NCBI GenBank assembly: GCA_907163375.1 | Contig: CAJQUW010009225.1 | Location: 186,001 to 250,000 of the forward strand | From: Prostheceraeus crozeri | Taxonomy: Eukaryota; Platyhelminthes; Polycladida; Euryleptidae | Length of the DNA stretch: 64,000 nt | Direction of reading: 5' to 3' | In this document: positions 33,094-43,755 of the stretch, piece after piece | Layout of the letters: every line of letters begins with the position of its first letter | Position numbering within the stretch: position 1 is the first letter of the stretch | The notes under the pieces: model-generated | Database searches by the model: none | What the model was told of the DNA's origin: nothing | Seen by the model: only the letters and a program-made list of their open reading frames with translations | Position numbers and translations under genes: made by a program

Positions 33094-36000
33094 CTGAAAA
33101 GTGATAAACAAGTGATTATTTACAATTATTTGAATCTATTCAGCACCGGTGACAATTAATTGACAGCATCGACGTAAGTGGTTGAATTGAATGTTACTCT
33201 CGAATTCAACCGAAGAATGTACGAAAAACGGCCATTTATAAATTTACAATATTGTGGTCATGACAATCAGCCAGAGTTTCAACAAAAGAAAAGAAGTCGA
33301 CTACTTCACATGTTTTTGACCGTGTATTCACGATCAATTTCACAGCAGACTTACAAATAGTGATGTTTATCTACAATATCTTGACGGTGTTGTTCGTCTA
33401 AATGAGAATAATAGGTTCTCTTCTTGTCCTTATGTATAAGAACATAGTGACTAAATATTATCATGGAAAGCTGATGGAACAATGTCTCAAAAACGTTCGA
33501 TATTAATTGGAGAGCTAATTCGTGTAGACAGAAGAACCACAACTGAAGAAAATAAGCAATTTGCAACAAATTTACGAGTAATCAGCGGGACAAAATCGAG
33601 AAACCTTTAATTTATTAATTACTATTAATTTTTATTATTTATACATTCATATGAAGCAATATGAATTCACGGTCCATGTTATTCCGCAGAAAAAACTTAA
33701 TTTTGTTATCATTGAAGAAATCCCACTCAGTTCTATTATTTTTTTGTTTTGTATTTAGATCAAATGGTAAACTTAAATGCGCGTGCATTATCGGAAGTAT
33801 ACTTTCACGAAGACTACTGCCATCTGGACATGACAATCGAAAAACATATGGCCGCGCAGAATGAATGTTACAGCTGGACCATCAAGTTCAAACTCAACTT
33901 TGAACAAGCGAACAAATAACAACACGATTTACCTGGAAGAATTACAGATCCACCGGTGGGGGGAGCAAGAAAGGACAAAGATGTACTTTTTACATAACCC
34001 TTAGTGTGAATTATACTTTTTACATAACCCTTAGCGTGAATTATCATAAAAGAATAGAGGAACATTCGAATAATGACTTCTTGGAATAACAAGATTTTTT
34101 CACTCTACTTCACTCAATTGTAGTTTATACTCCTCTGACTTTAAAGTTCATCATATTTATTTCATGCTACACAAGATAGACTACTACACTGCTGCTGTCA
34201 CAATTTTCTGGGTACTTGAATTTGGGACATTTTGTCACACCAACAATGAAAAGCACACATTGTCACATTTTTTTTGACATGAAAAAATGAATGTCACAAA
34301 TTGTCAAATCGTCCCACCCCTATTATGAGATATTTTCAGGAAAATTTACGGGAGATTTTTATTTAAGTGATGACAAAGCTTTATTTTGTCGCAAAATTAA
34401 TTAAATGTTTGATTATCGAGCATCATGAATATAAATGATTCAACATGAGAAATTTGGTGATGTTACTCACTAAAGTGAATATCTACATTCTATTAACGAA
34501 CATCGACTCGACAACCAAGGATGAAAATGAATTTATTACATTTCTTCAGAAAATAACAGTTCCACTTTTTTTCAAGAAACCAATTTCTTTCGGAAAACTC
34601 AATCCTGATGTTTTGATACCAATACTATTTAAAACAATGCTACAGAACGAAGGTTATTTTGTAACAAAGCATTCACTACAAAACATATTTCAATGTGTTA
34701 GCAAAATGCTTACAAGAATTATCAAATTTGCTAATGAGATTGAAATTTCATTTCTATGGATATCTATTGAAACGTACCCATTACAATCAGTCCTCTATTT
34801 CAAGAATTTATCAATCTGACTGAAAACTTTGAATTGAAGTAGAATGTCAATTTCACTTTAATTTTGGATGTTATGCAACACACAATATGCACAAGGGTTT
34901 GTCAAGCGATTTCCAGCCGATCATGGACTGTGTTAATAGAGTGCAGATACGAGAATACACTATCTGTACGAGTATATGTAACCAATGGTGTATATTTTGC
35001 TTGCTTAAAGGTGCACTGGACTTATTTATTTTATTGTGTTACCTTAAAACAATCTTCAATTATACTTAGCTCGAATGCACGTAGTCGCAGGCAACGCATC
35101 TCCGCGAGGAAGGAGAAAGCGGCTATTGCCTTTAGCTGATGACATGACACTGCTGTTCGGCTGCCAAAGTGAAGAGAAAATGCCTCGAGCAAACCATGCT
35201 GAGTGCGATGTTCATTTTCCATGTTAACTTTCTTCTGGTATCCTGTGCTTATTCGGGGTTGCTTATTAGCCTCCCCGTGCGAAAGTCTAATCGCATTGGT
35301 TTTACGACCCTCTGACGTTAAGTTTGATGAATTTTGTGATTTTACAATTTCAAGTTAATTAAGATTATTCATCGATTCCTATTTTGAGCTGAAGATTCAT
35401 GAACCAGGATTATGATTATGCCGCAAATGAACATCGCAATCAGTATGGCTTGCACAAGGCGTTTTCTCTTCACTTCTGCAACTGATGAGCGGCTTCATGT
35501 CATCAGCTAAACACACCAGCCGCGTTTTCCTTCCTCGAGGAGACACGTTGTCTGCGACCACGCGCATTGGATGTAAATATAGTTGAAGATTGTTTCAATG
35601 TCAAAGCAAGCTCTGTGTCCCTTTGATAGTCCTTTTTGGAGGAACAGCTATCTACGAACTCGTTAAGCATCACTTTGATTATCATGGCTAAGGGGAAAGT
35701 TATTCCATGCCCATAAATAAGACTGATAATTCTTTAAAATATCTGCAACCAACAAATTGCTAACAGACAACAAGACGTTTCAAAATAACCTGGCTTTGGA
35801 GAATTTCAATTAGAAACTCATGTCGAACTCCTCATGTATGTGGGACCTCAGTTGTGGACTGCATTGAGCGATTGATTATGGCTGTAACATTAAATGCAAT
35901 ATAGTGAGAGAAACTCGCCGATAGTGAATCAGCTTGTATTTGTGCAGAATTGTAGGGAGCGGTTTTCTCACAGTATTGTCATCACAAAGTCATAGTACAA

Positions 36001-38031
36001 TTTTTACTGCAGTCGGATCACAGGGCATGCAATTCAAATTTTTGCATTCATAGATGACCAGCAGGCTCTATGCATAGACTTCTAAATTTCTCTGAACAGA
36101 TAGGTGAGCAAAATTAGAAATCATTTTCTACATGTTCAGGCCAACCAACAGTTGTTTTACAGATCGAATTTTATAGCTAATAGAAGTGGTAAATGCCTAT
36201 TTGAAGTGAGTCTCTTGTGCGATTCATTCGAATGCAAATACCAAACAATTATATCGCTGGTGATTGTCAACCGAAATGCAATGACAGTGTAACATCAATA
36301 CATTCGTCTGCATAACAAAGAAATTTGAATTTGCAGCTGCATCGAGTTAGTAGAGAGTATCCCAACTAAGCATTCCGTCTTGTGTAACCTTCAATTCCAT
36401 GAATGTGACTTCAATGCCACCACGAAGGACATACATCATCATGGCAAGCAAAGAAGAAAAAGAGGAAATGAAAAAGTGTAATCTAAAGGACTGCCATCAT
36501 AATTCCAATTTCTGTCTATATACTTCTCCAAGCAACTACAAAGCCGCAATCCGGCATGGCCACATTTTCCAGTGCATGTCCTGGCAATGGAAACACATCC
36601 AGAGGATCTTGTTATGTCGATTTTGTCTAAAATCTACGAGGAAGCCATTCTATCTGGGTTTGTGACATCTCAAAATGATCATGGATTAAAAATTGCGATC
36701 ATGAGTTGAAATCTTCCCTTCAGCGTCGTCGCATTATTGACTGTCGAAATATTTGCGAATGTTCACATCTATTACAGAGAGAAATCCATTCCAACAAGCA
36801 CATAATGTATTTATCATTTATCACAAGTTTTCCAAAGTTGTCAATATGATGACTTTGTATAATCTCTCTGGGTGACAAGCCAGCAATAGAAATTCGAAAT
36901 CAGATTCAATTATTTTGCACTTCGGAATGATTCACAAAGTTGCTGGTGAAAACGAAGTCAACGGACGGAAGAGTCACCCATAACAATGACCATTGAAAGG
37001 GACAGTTTCGAGTGGAAAAGAGAATCCACCGATTCTCACACCATGAATGTCCTGAAGGCAAGGGGAACAGAACCGGGATCAGGACCGTGAACTATACGGA
37101 GATCCTTCCTTGCATTTACTTTCATGAAAACAATGATGATGGACATAATAAGCATTCCCAACCTGAGCAGCCACATCTGAAGAGGTTGGAACAGATATGG
37201 AGCGATCCGACGTGTGATGGAGCTCTTCTGAGAGCAATGACAAGTACTTGGAAAAGAACATTCGGATTATCTTGAGAAGTGTTTTGACTGGATACGTGAA
37301 ATGACTGAAGAAAATTATTTTATCCCCATCGTCATCGCACAGAGAGTGAAAATAAAATAAAAACAATTTCTTCATTGAAGTTTTCCGGACTCAGTCTGAA
37401 AAATGTTGATGATAAAATATCATGCAGTCAACCACAGAAGATGAAATATATGCAGGATGTGAATGTTTGAGTGCAAAGACTGTTTTCAAAATGAATCCTA
37501 ATAATCGAGATGATCCCAGTGTTGAATGATCCATGCCTTTCACTTTTGAAATGTAAAAAATGTGATTCCTGCTGTGAATGCACTGTCAGAAATATTAAGT
37601 TGGCAATGTTCGAAATTTCTGAAGCTGCATAACTTTTGAATAAAATTTATCATATGGTCTTTTCCACCAAACGCATCTGTGCTTCAACCATGCATTCTTT
37701 GTTGAAAGGTATTCTATGAAATCAAACTGAATAGTTGTCTAAGAAAATAGATTCATCGAAGAGAAAATGAAAAAACGGTGTTCAGAATATCGATATTTCA
37801 TTTTTCTTGGTGACTTTTCCGCTTAATTCTTCGCAAAATCTAGCTGTACATGCGTCCTAAAACCTAGTGCTCATAAATATACCGGTACATAAAGTGCTTG
37901 ACATGCATTGTGCTGGCAAAAATTTGATAATGCAGAATGACAGTCTATTTGTAAGGTAGTCAAATTTAGGATTTCTGGCCTGATCATGTATGAAGTCAAT
38001 TTCAACCTATCTGTCCAGAGAAATTTAGAAG
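33094..38031. other. Host-like non-coding stretch, no gene recognised
   Basis: No ORF here has a recognisable motif. It contains a 34-bp tandem duplication (CATAACCCTTAG phrase, about 33980-34045), a degenerate inverted repeat (35040-35605), and a 32-bp inverted pair (36076-36107 and 38006-38037) whose right copy ends exactly at the element 2 insertion point. Confidence 0.55.
35040..35605. repeat. Degenerate inverted repeat with about 175-bp arms
   Basis: Arms 35040-35215 and 35435-35605 are inverted: CAACGCATCTCCGCGAGGAAGG matches the complement of TTCCTCGAGGAGACACGTTG, and GCGATGTTCATT matches AATGAACATCGC. Many mismatches indicate an old foldback. Confidence 0.65.
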
Positions 38032-38037
38032 TCTATG
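38032..38037 (+). other. Target site duplication TCTATG, left copy
   Basis: TCTATG directly precedes the terminal AGTAGTAAGG of element 2; the identical hexamer follows the other end at 58820-58825. Six-base duplications are typical of Polinton integration. Confidence 0.9.
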
Positions 38038-39021
38038 AGTAGTAAGGAAGTGACAAACACCAGATAGCGCAAGATGGCCGCCATCGCTGACGTCCCCCCC
38101 CCTCTGGAACGACAGAGGTCTGTCGTGGTGTGCCGGCCAGGTTAGTCTACGTTCACAAAATGTTCGCTGACTCCCCCCCCCTCTGCAACGACAGAGTGTG
38201 AGACTCGGGTGAGTTGGTCCGACCGCCTGGTTGACGTGGGCGACCGTCCAGGTTGACGTGGGCGACCGTCTAGGTTGACGTGGGCGACCGTCTAGGTTGT
38301 CGTGGATGGTGAAATGGCTGCCAGATTCGGATTCAGCGTAAAATTCTGCATCTGTGGTGTGATTTCCAGCTCAATCGGCGAGAAAAAATTTTCTTCAAAA
38401 TTTTAACAGTTAAAATTTGGGACGTTTTGGTGTGTAGCGCCAAAACGAACCATCGGATGAGAAAACGGAGGCCAGATTCGGATTCAGCGTGAAATTCTGC
38501 ATCGGTATGGTGAGTTTCAAGTCAATCGGAGAGAAAAAATTTTCGCTGACGTCCCCCCCCTCTGGACAGCTCGCTTCGATTTTGTCTTCCAGTGGACGGA
38601 TTTTGTCGTGCCATAGCTCGTTTGAAAGCTAAGAGTGAGAAAAATTCACTGAAAGAATCGGCTTGTTCCTATCTGTCTTCGTTTAGATGTGAGACGCCAT
38701 TTAAGATTTTCGGACATTGGCGAAAAACGACAGAGTTAGAATTTGGGACGTTTTGGGCTGTAGCTTCAAAACGAAGCATCGGATTGGAAAACGGATTTCA
38801 GATTTGGAATCAGCGTGAAATTCTCTATCTGTATGGTGAGTTTCAAGGCAATCGGCGAGAAAAAATTTTCAACATTTTTCGAAAAAACGACAAGAGTTAG
38901 AATTTTTGCGATGGCTGCCTACTGTAGAGCCAAAACGAAGCATCGGATGGGAAAACGGAGGCCAGATTCGGATTCAGCGTCAAATTCTACATGGAAATGG
39001 TGTATTTCCAGCTCAATCGGA
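38038..39021 (+). repeat. Left terminal inverted repeat of element 2
   Basis: It matches the complement of 57798-58819 with small indels. It includes C-runs (CGTCCCCCCCCTCTGG), a 22-bp tandem unit (GACGTGGGCGACCGTC core, three copies at 38234-38293) and repeats of GATTCGGATTCAGCGT. The right copy has four 22-bp units. Confidence 0.92.
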
Positions 39022-39304
39022 GAGAAAAAATTTTCGCTGACGTCCCCCCCCTCTGGACAGCTCGCTTCGATTTTGGCTTCCAGTGGACGGATTTTGTCGT
39101 GCCATAGCTCGTTTGAAAGCTAAGAGTGAGAAAAATTCATTGAAAGAATCTGCTTGTCCCTATCTGTCTTCGTTTAGATGTGAGACGCCATTTAAGATTT
39201 TGGGACATTGGCGAAAACGACAGAGTTAGAATTTGGGACGTTTTGGGCTGTAGCTTCAAAACGAAGCATCGGATTGGAAAACGGATTTCAGATTTGGAAT
39301 CAGC
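39015..39304 (+). repeat. Direct duplication of part of the left inverted repeat
   Basis: This 290-bp segment repeats 38524-38814 nearly exactly, about 490 bp downstream. The right end lacks the extra copy, so the element's ends are asymmetric. Confidence 0.88.
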
Positions 39305-39324
39305 TTGATGTTATTGTCCAATGA

Positions 39325-39465
39325 GGATCATCATCCAATGAGAATCAAGCATTTCTATATAAATAGCGAGCCTTCCACAGTGAGAATCATTCCATCGTTG
39401 AATCATACGAGTGACGGACGCACATTTTCTCTCTCTCTCTCTCTCTATTCTATTATCCAACTAAA
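39325..39465 (+). promoter_or_regulatory. Promoter and leader of the left operon-like cluster
   Basis: CCAATGAG occurs twice (about 39318 and 39335), then TATATAAATA at 39356-39365. A 24-bp motif starts at 39400 with GAATCATACGAGTGACG. It is followed by a CT run and the ATG at 39466. The same TATA-to-motif distance (35 bp) and the same motif occur on the minus strand before the polymerase gene (53737-53802). Transcription should start about 30 bp after TATA. Confidence 0.8.
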
Positions 39466-40238
39466 ATGGTAAGTCGCTACTTTCCTCCCTCTCCTCCCTT
39501 GAACGTAAACTTAATACAATCTTTTTCCATTTTCAGGCATCTACTCCATCTGCTGCACTAGTAGGACAAAATGGCGGTCAAACGTTACAAGGTTCGCTAC
39601 GGTCAGATCATCTACAACTGAGGCCAGTGGAAGAAACAACCAAGGTACATAACCCTCCACCGCTACAGCGTAAATTTAAACAAGTCTTACGTTATGACGA
39701 TCATAGCGTAGTACTCCAAACGGGAATGCTCCCTTCCACGGATGTCAAGATAATGCGCAATCAGTATGGGGACTACATACTGATCCCCGTGAGTCCATAC
39801 ATTCGCTGCCAACTTGATATCATTGAGGAGTACGTCACATTAAATATGGACATTCCTACTCCTCTTGCTCAAGAGTGGAAGGCGAGAGATGCCAAGGATA
39901 CTCCCTATAGAACGATTTGGGGTGGTAATCACATTTGCCTACCGGTATCACATTGGTGTAGTTATTATAAAAAGGATGGAGATCAATCAATACCCATCAG
40001 ATGTGATGAGCTCGGAGAAGGTACTTGGGATATCCTTTTCAAAGTGAATGGGCTATATTATGGTCGACACAAGGATAATAAAATAGCCTCTCTCTCCATG
40101 CATATGGAATCCATCCTATATATTCCAAAACCACCCAACGTGGACGACATAATTGATCAAATCCTTAACAGCAGTGGTACGAAGCGCAAGTCGGAGAAGA
40201 ATGCTGCATCAAAACGCAAATCAAAGGAGAATTACTAG
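39466..40238 (+). CDS. Unrecognised early protein with ATG-only first exon
   Basis: The gene reads as join(39466-39468, 39537-40238). ATG is immediately followed by GTAAGT; the 68-bp intron ends in a pyrimidine tract and CAG at 39534-39536, and the second exon is open in frame from its first base (GCA TCT ACT) to TAG. The product of about 234 residues has strand-rich text (GDYILIPVSPYIRCQLDII, ICLPVSHWC) and a basic tail (KRKSEKNAASKRKSK) that looks like a nuclear localisation signal. I recognise no family. Without the splice there is no ATG before about residue 40, which supports the intron. Confidence 0.65.
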
Positions 40239-40419
40239 TCCTTTCCTAACTCTACCCTATGACAATTCGCTTATGTGCTTTGAGTGTCGTAGACGTGGTC
40301 TTATTAGAATCGTTGCCATCATATCATTTGTGTATTTTGTCGTGAAAAGCATCGATGTAATTCTTCATTTTGTAATATGTTATAGAACGCTTCCTTAGAT
40401 GTGTAAATTTCCGTTTTAG

Positions 40420-40917
40420 GCTTCTATCATCATTTTTATGGATTGTGAGGGTGAACCTGTACAGGAGCTCAGTGCTATTGCTATGAACAATTGGACATAT
40501 CAGATTGTTAGTGTTTATCATCAACATGCCAACTGCGATCCCAATGTTGATCAATGGGCGAGAAAACACATTCATGGACTTAATCTGAAATATTTGCAAG
40601 ACTATGGCTTTTCTTGTGAGAGAGCTCTTCTTATTGACTTTAAACGATGGTTAGCTGCTTTCAATGTTATACGCATCTTTTGTAATAATCCTGGTAAGGA
40701 GAGGAAAGTATTTCCCAATCTAATCATTGATGATATTTTGCTCCCGCCTTGGGATAGTAGAGTGAATCAACACTACCATGAAGTCACGAAACGTTTTAAG
40801 GATTTGTGTGTTCCTATTTTGTCTATTCGTTGTAGTAGCTACGTTCATAACCAATGCTTCTTTCCTCCTTACCTCAACACTGCCAAAGTCCTGTATGGTT
40901 ATCATTGCTCGCTGTAA
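40420..40917 (+). CDS. DEDD-type 3'-5' exonuclease-like protein
   Basis: The ORF can start at ATG 40438, but an in-frame extension begins right after a 3' splice site (CCGTTTTAG, AG at 40418-40419) with Ala-Ser-Ile-Ile-Ile-Phe. This supplies the hydrophobic strand expected before the catalytic D-x-E. Motif I is MDCEGEPVQELSAI; later blocks are a Lys/Asp region (LLIDFKRWLAAF), FCNNPGKE, LPPWDSR, H-x-V-x-K-x-F-K and a final His. This order suits RNase H-fold exonucleases carried by Polinton-like elements. No GT donor with its own ATG lies directly upstream, so the leader ATG at 39466-39468 is the likely start. An alternative is simple use of ATG 40438 with a shortened strand. Confidence 0.5.
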   Translation, partial: ASIIIFMDCEGEPVQELSAIAMNNWTYQIVSVYHQHANCDPNVDQWARKHIHGLNLKYLQDYGFSCERALLIDFKRWLAAFNVIRIFCNNPGKERKVFPNLIIDDILLPPWDSRVNQHYHEVTKRFKDLCVPILSIRCSSYVHNQCFFPPYLNTAKVLYGYHCSL

Positions 40918-41055
40918 GATAGTTACCAGCTGTATCTATTTTATCTCTTTCAAACCATTGATTTATAATGCATGCTTGTTACAGTTATTCAATAAATGTT
41001 ACTATGAAAAGAGTTGTTGTTTTCATGCAATGGATGGGTTAGATAAAGGGCGATC

Positions 41056-41466
41056 ATGTCTTTCTCAAACGACTGCGGAACATTACATTTTCATAGGCAA
41101 AGTTTAAAAGGAGCTGTTCAAGATTATGTGATAAATTTTCATAAAGATGAGACCGACATCGAAGCAGTGGTCGATGATGCTAGCACTCTATTTCTAGAGT
41201 TAATGAATACATTCTCTGATAGCATTGTCATGGCGCGATTAGTTGCGAAAATTAAGTTTAGTCATTTTGGAAAGGAAGAGGTGGAAAGTCGCTCTTTCCA
41301 TTTTGCTTCTTATTCAATGGAAGTGGTAGATCACCCCAAAGAATTTTTCAAAAGACATATGATAAAAATTGCTGAACGTCTTAACGCATTTAACCATCAT
41401 GGTAGCAGTCTAGTGATTGAAGCGATTTCAGATATTCACATTCAACTTTCCATAAACAAAAATTGA
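41056..41466 (+). CDS. Unrecognised 136-residue protein
   Basis: From ATG 41056 the product has a run of alternating strands and helices (GAVQDYVINF, LFLELMNTF, MARLVAKIKF, VVDHPKEFFKRHMIKIAERL). It resembles the N-terminal helper region that precedes some Polinton polymerases, such as the strand-helix text in the element 2 polymerase at residues 120-220, but I see no clear motif. It lies between the exonuclease-like and RING genes. Confidence 0.5.
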   Translation: MSFSNDCGTLHFHRQSLKGAVQDYVINFHKDETDIEAVVDDASTLFLELMNTFSDSIVMARLVAKIKFSHFGKEEVESRSFHFASYSMEVVDHPKEFFKRHMIKIAERLNAFNHHGSSLVIEAISDIHIQLSINKN

Positions 41467-41468
41467 AA

Positions 41469-41792
41469 ATGCAGTGGTACTTGATTGTAGCACAACTGGT
41501 TTTCGAGCTATGTCTGCTCACTCTCGAAGTATATTCCTTCTGTACATGTGTCTATTATTTAGAAAAGGCTAGCAAATTCATATCTTCAAAAAGACTTGCT
41601 ATAGACATCACTAACGGTGAAACTATGTGTTGCGATGTATGTAAGCGAAAGGATGGAAATGAAAAGCGCATCTTCAAGAGATGTAAGCATGCTTTTTGTC
41701 AACGCTGTTTCATACGTAATTGCATTCAACTTTGCCAATGTAACCACTGTGATATTGCTCATTTCGAGTGTCACTTATGTCGCAATAGTTAG
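41469..41792 (+). CDS. Membrane-anchored RING-finger protein
   Basis: ATG 41469 gives 107 residues. The first 30 form a hydrophobic anchor (YLIVAQLVFELCLLTLEVY). The C-terminal half has CDVC, then CKHAFCQRC and CNHC, a C3HC4 RING pattern with the His in the fourth position. RING proteins usually act as E3 ubiquitin ligases; a viral one in a membrane could target host proteins. It begins two bases after the stop of the preceding gene. Confidence 0.65.
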   Translation: MQWYLIVAQLVFELCLLTLEVYSFCTCVYYLEKASKFISSKRLAIDITNGETMCCDVCKRKDGNEKRIFKRCKHAFCQRCFIRNCIQLCQCNHCDIAHFECHLCRNS

Positions 41793-41843
41793 TACCTATG
41801 CAAATGTGGTAAAGATAGGTTTTAGCAAAGACTAACACGGAAA

Positions 41844-42200
41844 ATGGCGAAACGTAAAATGACGAAATGTAAAAGTCAAAAGTTTTCTTCTGCCATTCAA
41901 GCTCTCCGACGAATGAAAGCATATCAGCGATACAATGCTATACGACATGCTAACGATAAATTCATTTGTGAAATTATTTCTCATGTGAGGAAGTTGAGGA
42001 CGAAGAAATTAGCGCCAAAACAACGAAAGTTACTTAAGCGATATGCTACAAAATTGCGTTTCATCTCCAATCCTAAAGTCGCCCTTCAAAGAAAGAGGAA
42101 AACTCTAACACAAAAGGGCGGTTTCCTTTCAGCAATACTTCCAATGATAGCTCCTGCCGTGGGCAACCTATTGGGTAATATCTTTGGCTCTAAGCGTTAA
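41844..42200 (+). CDS. Basic minor protein with hydrophobic C-terminus
   Basis: A 118-residue, Lys/Arg-rich protein. The middle has KKLAPKQRKLLKRYATKLRFI and the end QKGGFLSAILPMIAPAVGNLLGNIFGSK. This pattern, basic helices then 'K-x-x-L-x-Q-x-GGF-L-x-x-L-x-P', recurs in Polintons immediately before the packaging ATPase. A DNA-binding or membrane-active virion role is inferred. Its 3' end runs to within 32 bp of the ATPase start. Confidence 0.6.
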   Translation: MAKRKMTKCKSQKFSSAIQALRRMKAYQRYNAIRHANDKFICEIISHVRKLRTKKLAPKQRKLLKRYATKLRFISNPKVALQRKRKTLTQKGGFLSAILPMIAPAVGNLLGNIFGSKR

Positions 42201-42231
42201 TTATGCAAATGTTGAATCTCAAAGTATTAAA

Positions 42232-42849
42232 ATGGATTTCAGACTTCAATGTGATAAAGTTCTGACTGTATCAGGTCCATCTCATGCAGGTAAAACTGTT
42301 TTCACGCTGAATTTATTGGATAAAAGTAGGGAGTTGTTTAAGGAACCTATCAATCGAGTGATTTGGTGTTATGGTATTTATCAACCGTCGCTGTTTCAGG
42401 AATTGCAAAGTCGCAACTTTATTCGACATGAAGGAATTATTCCAGTGGATAAACTTCAGTCCAATGATGTTGTTGTATTGGATGATTTATTAAAAGAAAG
42501 TAAGAATTCAAAAGATGTTACAGATATGTTCACTCGCGCAGCACACCATAAAAGGTGCTTTATCATCTATATCACACAAAATTTGTTTCCTGATGGAAAA
42601 GAAGCTCGTACACGAAACCTGAATACACACTATTATGCTATTTTCAAGAATCCGCGAGATAAAAGTCAATTTGAAATTTTAGCGCGACAAGTTGCACCCA
42701 GAGGATCAAAAGCCTTAATTGAAATTTTTCAAGCAGCTACTGAAAAACCATACGGTTACTTATTCATTGACTTTACGCAAGAGTGTCCGGAAGAATTTAG
42801 ATTTCGAAGTGATATTTTGAAAACTCCCATGATTATCTACAAACTATGA
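42232..42849 (+). CDS. A32/FtsK-like DNA packaging ATPase (element 2)
   Basis: I start at ATG 42232; the frame is open further upstream but without ATG. The 205-residue product has Walker A SGPSHAGKT (residues about 15-23), Walker B DVVVLDDL (about 79-86), a sensor-like IIYITQN, and an arginine-rich motif (ARTRNLNTHYY). The ATPase pumps the genome into the capsid. The stop overlaps the next ATG (ATGA). Confidence 0.93.
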   Translation: MDFRLQCDKVLTVSGPSHAGKTVFTLNLLDKSRELFKEPINRVIWCYGIYQPSLFQELQSRNFIRHEGIIPVDKLQSNDVVVLDDLLKESKNSKDVTDMFTRAAHHKRCFIIYITQNLFPDGKEARTRNLNTHYYAIFKNPRDKSQFEILARQVAPRGSKALIEIFQAATEKPYGYLFIDFTQECPEEFRFRSDILKTPMIIYKL

Positions 42850-43538
42850 GTTCTTATTCTCGCATGATTGTTATTCCTCAGGATGAATATGTACAATTGA
42901 CTGCCATGCAGCAAGTAAAGCAACCTCTTGCAAATCAAATGTATAGGAAAGAAATAGATTATCAGCAAAATATTCACATCAAAGATCCACATCGTGCTGT
43001 ATTATTACAATCGGAAACTGTTGAGCAATTGAAAAACTTGAAGAATAAGATGCGTGACTCTGTATCGACTGCTACACCTTTAGCATCTCGCGCACATGCC
43101 ATATCTCTTTTCAACAGTATTGAGCCCCATCTCAATGTAAATGATAGAGGAGAAATCATTACAGATGAAAATAAAGTGATTGATGCTTCACGTTATGAAG
43201 ACTTGATTCAGTATGCGACACGTAGAAAGCGCCGTCAGGGCTATGTTCCACCTGGTTGGTCATACTTTCTTAAACTATTGAAAAAGCATAATGTGCCAAA
43301 ATTTGCTTTGAATAATGAGACATTGAAAGAACTTGATTCAACAGTGGCTACTACTCCAATGCTTCAGGGGATGAAAATGCCAACAAACTGGTTTAAGACG
43401 TCACCTGCTACATCCCCTCCCACACTCACTAAGCAAACAAGAGGAAGAACTCGACGTAGATCTACATCGCCACTAAAACTGGTAAAAGGAAAACGTAAAA
43501 CAGCTCCTCCCAGAAAATACATGTTCTCAGACTATTAA
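42846..43538 (+). CDS. Conserved Polinton late protein of unknown function
   Basis: The 230-residue protein starts inside the ATPase stop codon. It has an N-terminal helical part with LLQSETVEQLKNLKN, then a central block (YEDLIQYATRRKRRQGYVPPGW, LLKKHNVPKFALNN) that recurs between the ATPase and integrase genes of Polintons. The Ser/Thr/Arg tail (RGRTRRRSTSPLK) is basic. A core or scaffold role is possible; I cannot assign it. Confidence 0.65.
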   Translation: MSSYSRMIVIPQDEYVQLTAMQQVKQPLANQMYRKEIDYQQNIHIKDPHRAVLLQSETVEQLKNLKNKMRDSVSTATPLASRAHAISLFNSIEPHLNVNDRGEIITDENKVIDASRYEDLIQYATRRKRRQGYVPPGWSYFLKLLKKHNVPKFALNNETLKELDSTVATTPMLQGMKMPTNWFKTSPATSPPTLTKQTRGRTRRRSTSPLKLVKGKRKTAPPRKYMFSDY

Positions 43539-43539
43539 T

Positions 43540-43755
43540 ATGAAGCAGATGTGTTGCTTGCCATGTAATGAGCCGCCAGAGGTGAATGTCGTTGTCACTT
43601 GCACTTGCTGCGCCAGCTCTCATAATTAAACCCCTAAGCAATGTGAACACGATCGCAAAACCGCTAAAGCTAAATGCTGCAGTTGTTGTAAATGTAGAAA
43701 GGCAAGAAAACAAAAAGATGAGAAGGAGGAAAAAGAGTCAGTCGTCATCGACTGA
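43540..43755 (+). pseudogene. Small Cys-rich protein with an in-frame TAA
   Basis: From ATG 43540 the frame codes for CCLPCNEPPE and TCTCC, then stops at TAA 43627-43629. The same frame goes on with KCCSCCKCRKARKQK to TGA 43753-43755. The clustered cysteines on both sides of the TAA suggest one original gene of about 70 residues. It starts two bases after the previous stop and overlaps the integrase start. Confidence 0.55.

Noticed and set aside
34445..34819. 124-codon plus-strand ORF
   Set aside because: No motif, no splice or promoter signals and average composition for non-coding DNA; not listed as a gene.
38592..38900. ORF in the left inverted repeat, mirrored at 57779-58240
   Set aside because: It is made of repeated phrases of the terminal repeat, differs in length between ends and has no motif.
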